From contig JAFDFH010000085.1 in the NCBI GenBank assembly GCA_019309945.1, positions 1-17,322 on the forward strand: a stretch of DNA of 17,322 bases, written 5' to 3'. The DNA is from Deltaproteobacteria bacterium (GTDB lineage Bacteria; Desulfobacterota; Desulfobacteria; Desulfobacterales; JAFDFH01). Made by a program: the position numbers and the translations under genes. Each line of letters starts with the position of its first letter. Within the stretch, counting starts at the first letter, position 1. The notes under the pieces are model-generated. The model had not been told where the DNA came from. It saw nothing but the letters and a program-made list of their open reading frames with translations, and did no database searches. Positions 16,552 through 17,322 of this stretch are shown piece by piece.

Positions 16552-16598
16552 TTCATATCTATTTGATAAATATATAAATTTCCCTATTGATATTTTTA

Positions 16599-16615
16599 TG
16601 TCCGAATTTCGGACA
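16599..16615. promoter_or_regulatory. Perfect 17-bp palindrome, putative enhancer site
   Basis: TGTCCGAATTTCGGACA is a perfect inverted repeat of 8-base arms around a central T, typical of a dimeric Fis-type HTH. It ends 167 bases before the sigma-54 promoter, a reasonable enhancer distance. Related sites lie at 16535-16551 and 13004-13020. Confidence 0.75.
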
Positions 16616-16782
16616 GAATTTACAAAAATCCCAAGCCAATTCTTTCGTTAACCTTGAAGGTTTTGGTGCAAAACCTGTCCATTCGGCAATTTCTAAAACT
16701 ATATTTATTTCAACTGGTTAGCTTACTTTCTCCCCTGTTGTCAATTCTTAGACTGCTTTTTTAAGGTTAAAAAGCCACAAAG

Positions 16783-16798
16783 TGGCATTAGACTTGCT
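16783..16798 (+). promoter_or_regulatory. Sigma-54 (-24/-12) promoter
   Basis: TGGCATTAGACTTGCT fits the consensus TGGCAC-N5-TTGCW with exact spacing: GG at 16784-16785 and GC at 16796-16797. Transcription should begin near 16809 and read into the receiver gene at 16895. Confidence 0.82.
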
Positions 16799-16894
16799 AA
16801 ATAATTGCTTAACTTTGCCCGCTTTTATTAAAGGTCTTCCCCCAAACGTATCTAAAATTATCATCAACAGATCGGGTGGAAATTAAAAAGTGAT

Positions 16895-17272
16895 ATGAAA
16901 AAAAAAATCGTAATTATAGATGCCAAACAAAATAGTAGCGGGGAGTTGTCTAACATCCTCAATTCCAAAAACTATCCGTTTACCGTGACGCATGCATTAT
17001 CGTCGTTGGAAGAGATCTTTCAGTCAGATCAATATGTTGCGGTTATCCTTGATATCGATTCGGTTCCGGTCGACAACCGCACGATTCGCGATCTGACGCT
17101 CAAATACCCCGGCATCAGTTTTCTGTGCACCTCCAAAGATCGCTTTCACCCTGAGCTAAAAGATGCCATCTGCTACCATATTTACGCTTGCTTGAATAAG
17201 CCGGTCGATCCGGATGAGCTTTTATTCTGGATCAAAAGTATTTACGAAGATGAAAACATTCCGGACATCTGA
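16895..17272 (+). CDS. Stand-alone response-regulator receiver protein
   Basis: The 125-residue protein is a single receiver domain with no output domain. The likely phosphorylated residue is Asp53 in VILDIDS. The conserved Lys lies in LNKPVD (about 107), and Thr/Ser lies in FLCTSKD. The N-terminal acidic site has only Asp9 (VIIDAK) where most receivers have two acidic residues, so metal binding and phosphorylation may be altered. The ATG at 16895 has no strong ribosome-binding site; GGTGGA at about 16875-16880 is rather far. It lies behind the sigma-54 promoter and is probably the first gene of an operon continuing beyond the window. Its kinase and partner are not visible. Confidence 0.85.
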   Translation: MKKKIVIIDAKQNSSGELSNILNSKNYPFTVTHALSSLEEIFQSDQYVAVILDIDSVPVDNRTIRDLTLKYPGISFLCTSKDRFHPELKDAICYHIYACLNKPVDPDELLFWIKSIYEDENIPDI

Positions 17273-17322
17273 CACCACATATCTTTAAGACCTAAATTTT
17301 AAAGACAAAATATACCCGTGTC

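Larger units (their letters stand above)
16324..16894. other. AT-rich regulatory intergenic region
   Basis: These 571 bases hold no convincing gene. They carry two putative activator sites, a sigma-54 promoter (all listed separately) and several small inverted repeats: AACCTTGAAGGTT (16650-16662), GGTTTT/AAAACC (16659-16664 with 16670-16675) and GCCAC/GTGGC (16774-16778 with 16782-16786). The last overlaps the -24 element of the promoter. Confidence 0.7.

Overview
The window reads as a chromosomal piece from a Gram-negative, probably sulfate-reducer-like deltaproteobacterium (Desulfobacterota, possibly Desulfobacterales). This placement is inference. It rests on outer-membrane features (a beta-barrel, a LolA-like carrier, a lipoprotein with a lipobox), an NtrC-type sigma-54 activator, a GAF/HD-GYP protein, moderate GC and palindromic intergenic repeats. 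No rRNA or taxonomic marker is present. All genes are on the + strand, and no tRNA, rRNA, CRISPR array or transposase was found.

Region 1 (1-2175) is housekeeping: the 3' end of a PASTA-domain protein, ribulose-phosphate 3-epimerase (rpe) and type II 3-dehydroquinase (aroQ). An imperfect inverted repeat lies between rpe and aroQ.

Region 2 (2381-8134) looks like one envelope-transport operon: a periplasmic LolA-like protein, two FtsX/LolC-E-type permeases, a LolD-type ATPase and an outer-membrane beta-barrel protein. Together they could form a path from inner membrane through periplasm to outer membrane. Two large palindromic repeat elements sit inside it, between the permeases and before the barrel gene.

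Region 3 (8476-12758) holds a GAF plus HD-GYP protein (probable cyclic-di-GMP phosphodiesterase) with a large insertion in its catalytic domain. A translationally coupled pair follows: an SPFH-domain protein with three C-terminal zinc ribbons, and an unrecognised protein built from two copies of a zinc-ribbon unit. A third copy of the palindromic repeat comes next.

Region 4 (12910-17322) is a compact signalling locus. A PhnD-type periplasmic binding lipoprotein overlaps a membrane-bound sigma-54 activator (two TM segments, HAMP, GAF, AAA+, Fis-type HTH). A strong terminator and about 570 bases of AT-rich regulatory DNA follow, then a stand-alone receiver-domain protein. The regulatory DNA holds a well-spaced sigma-54 promoter and two 17-bp palindromic sites. 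A third related site lies just before the PhnD gene. The simplest reading is that the activator binds these sites, drives the receiver gene and whatever lies beyond the window, and controls its own operon.
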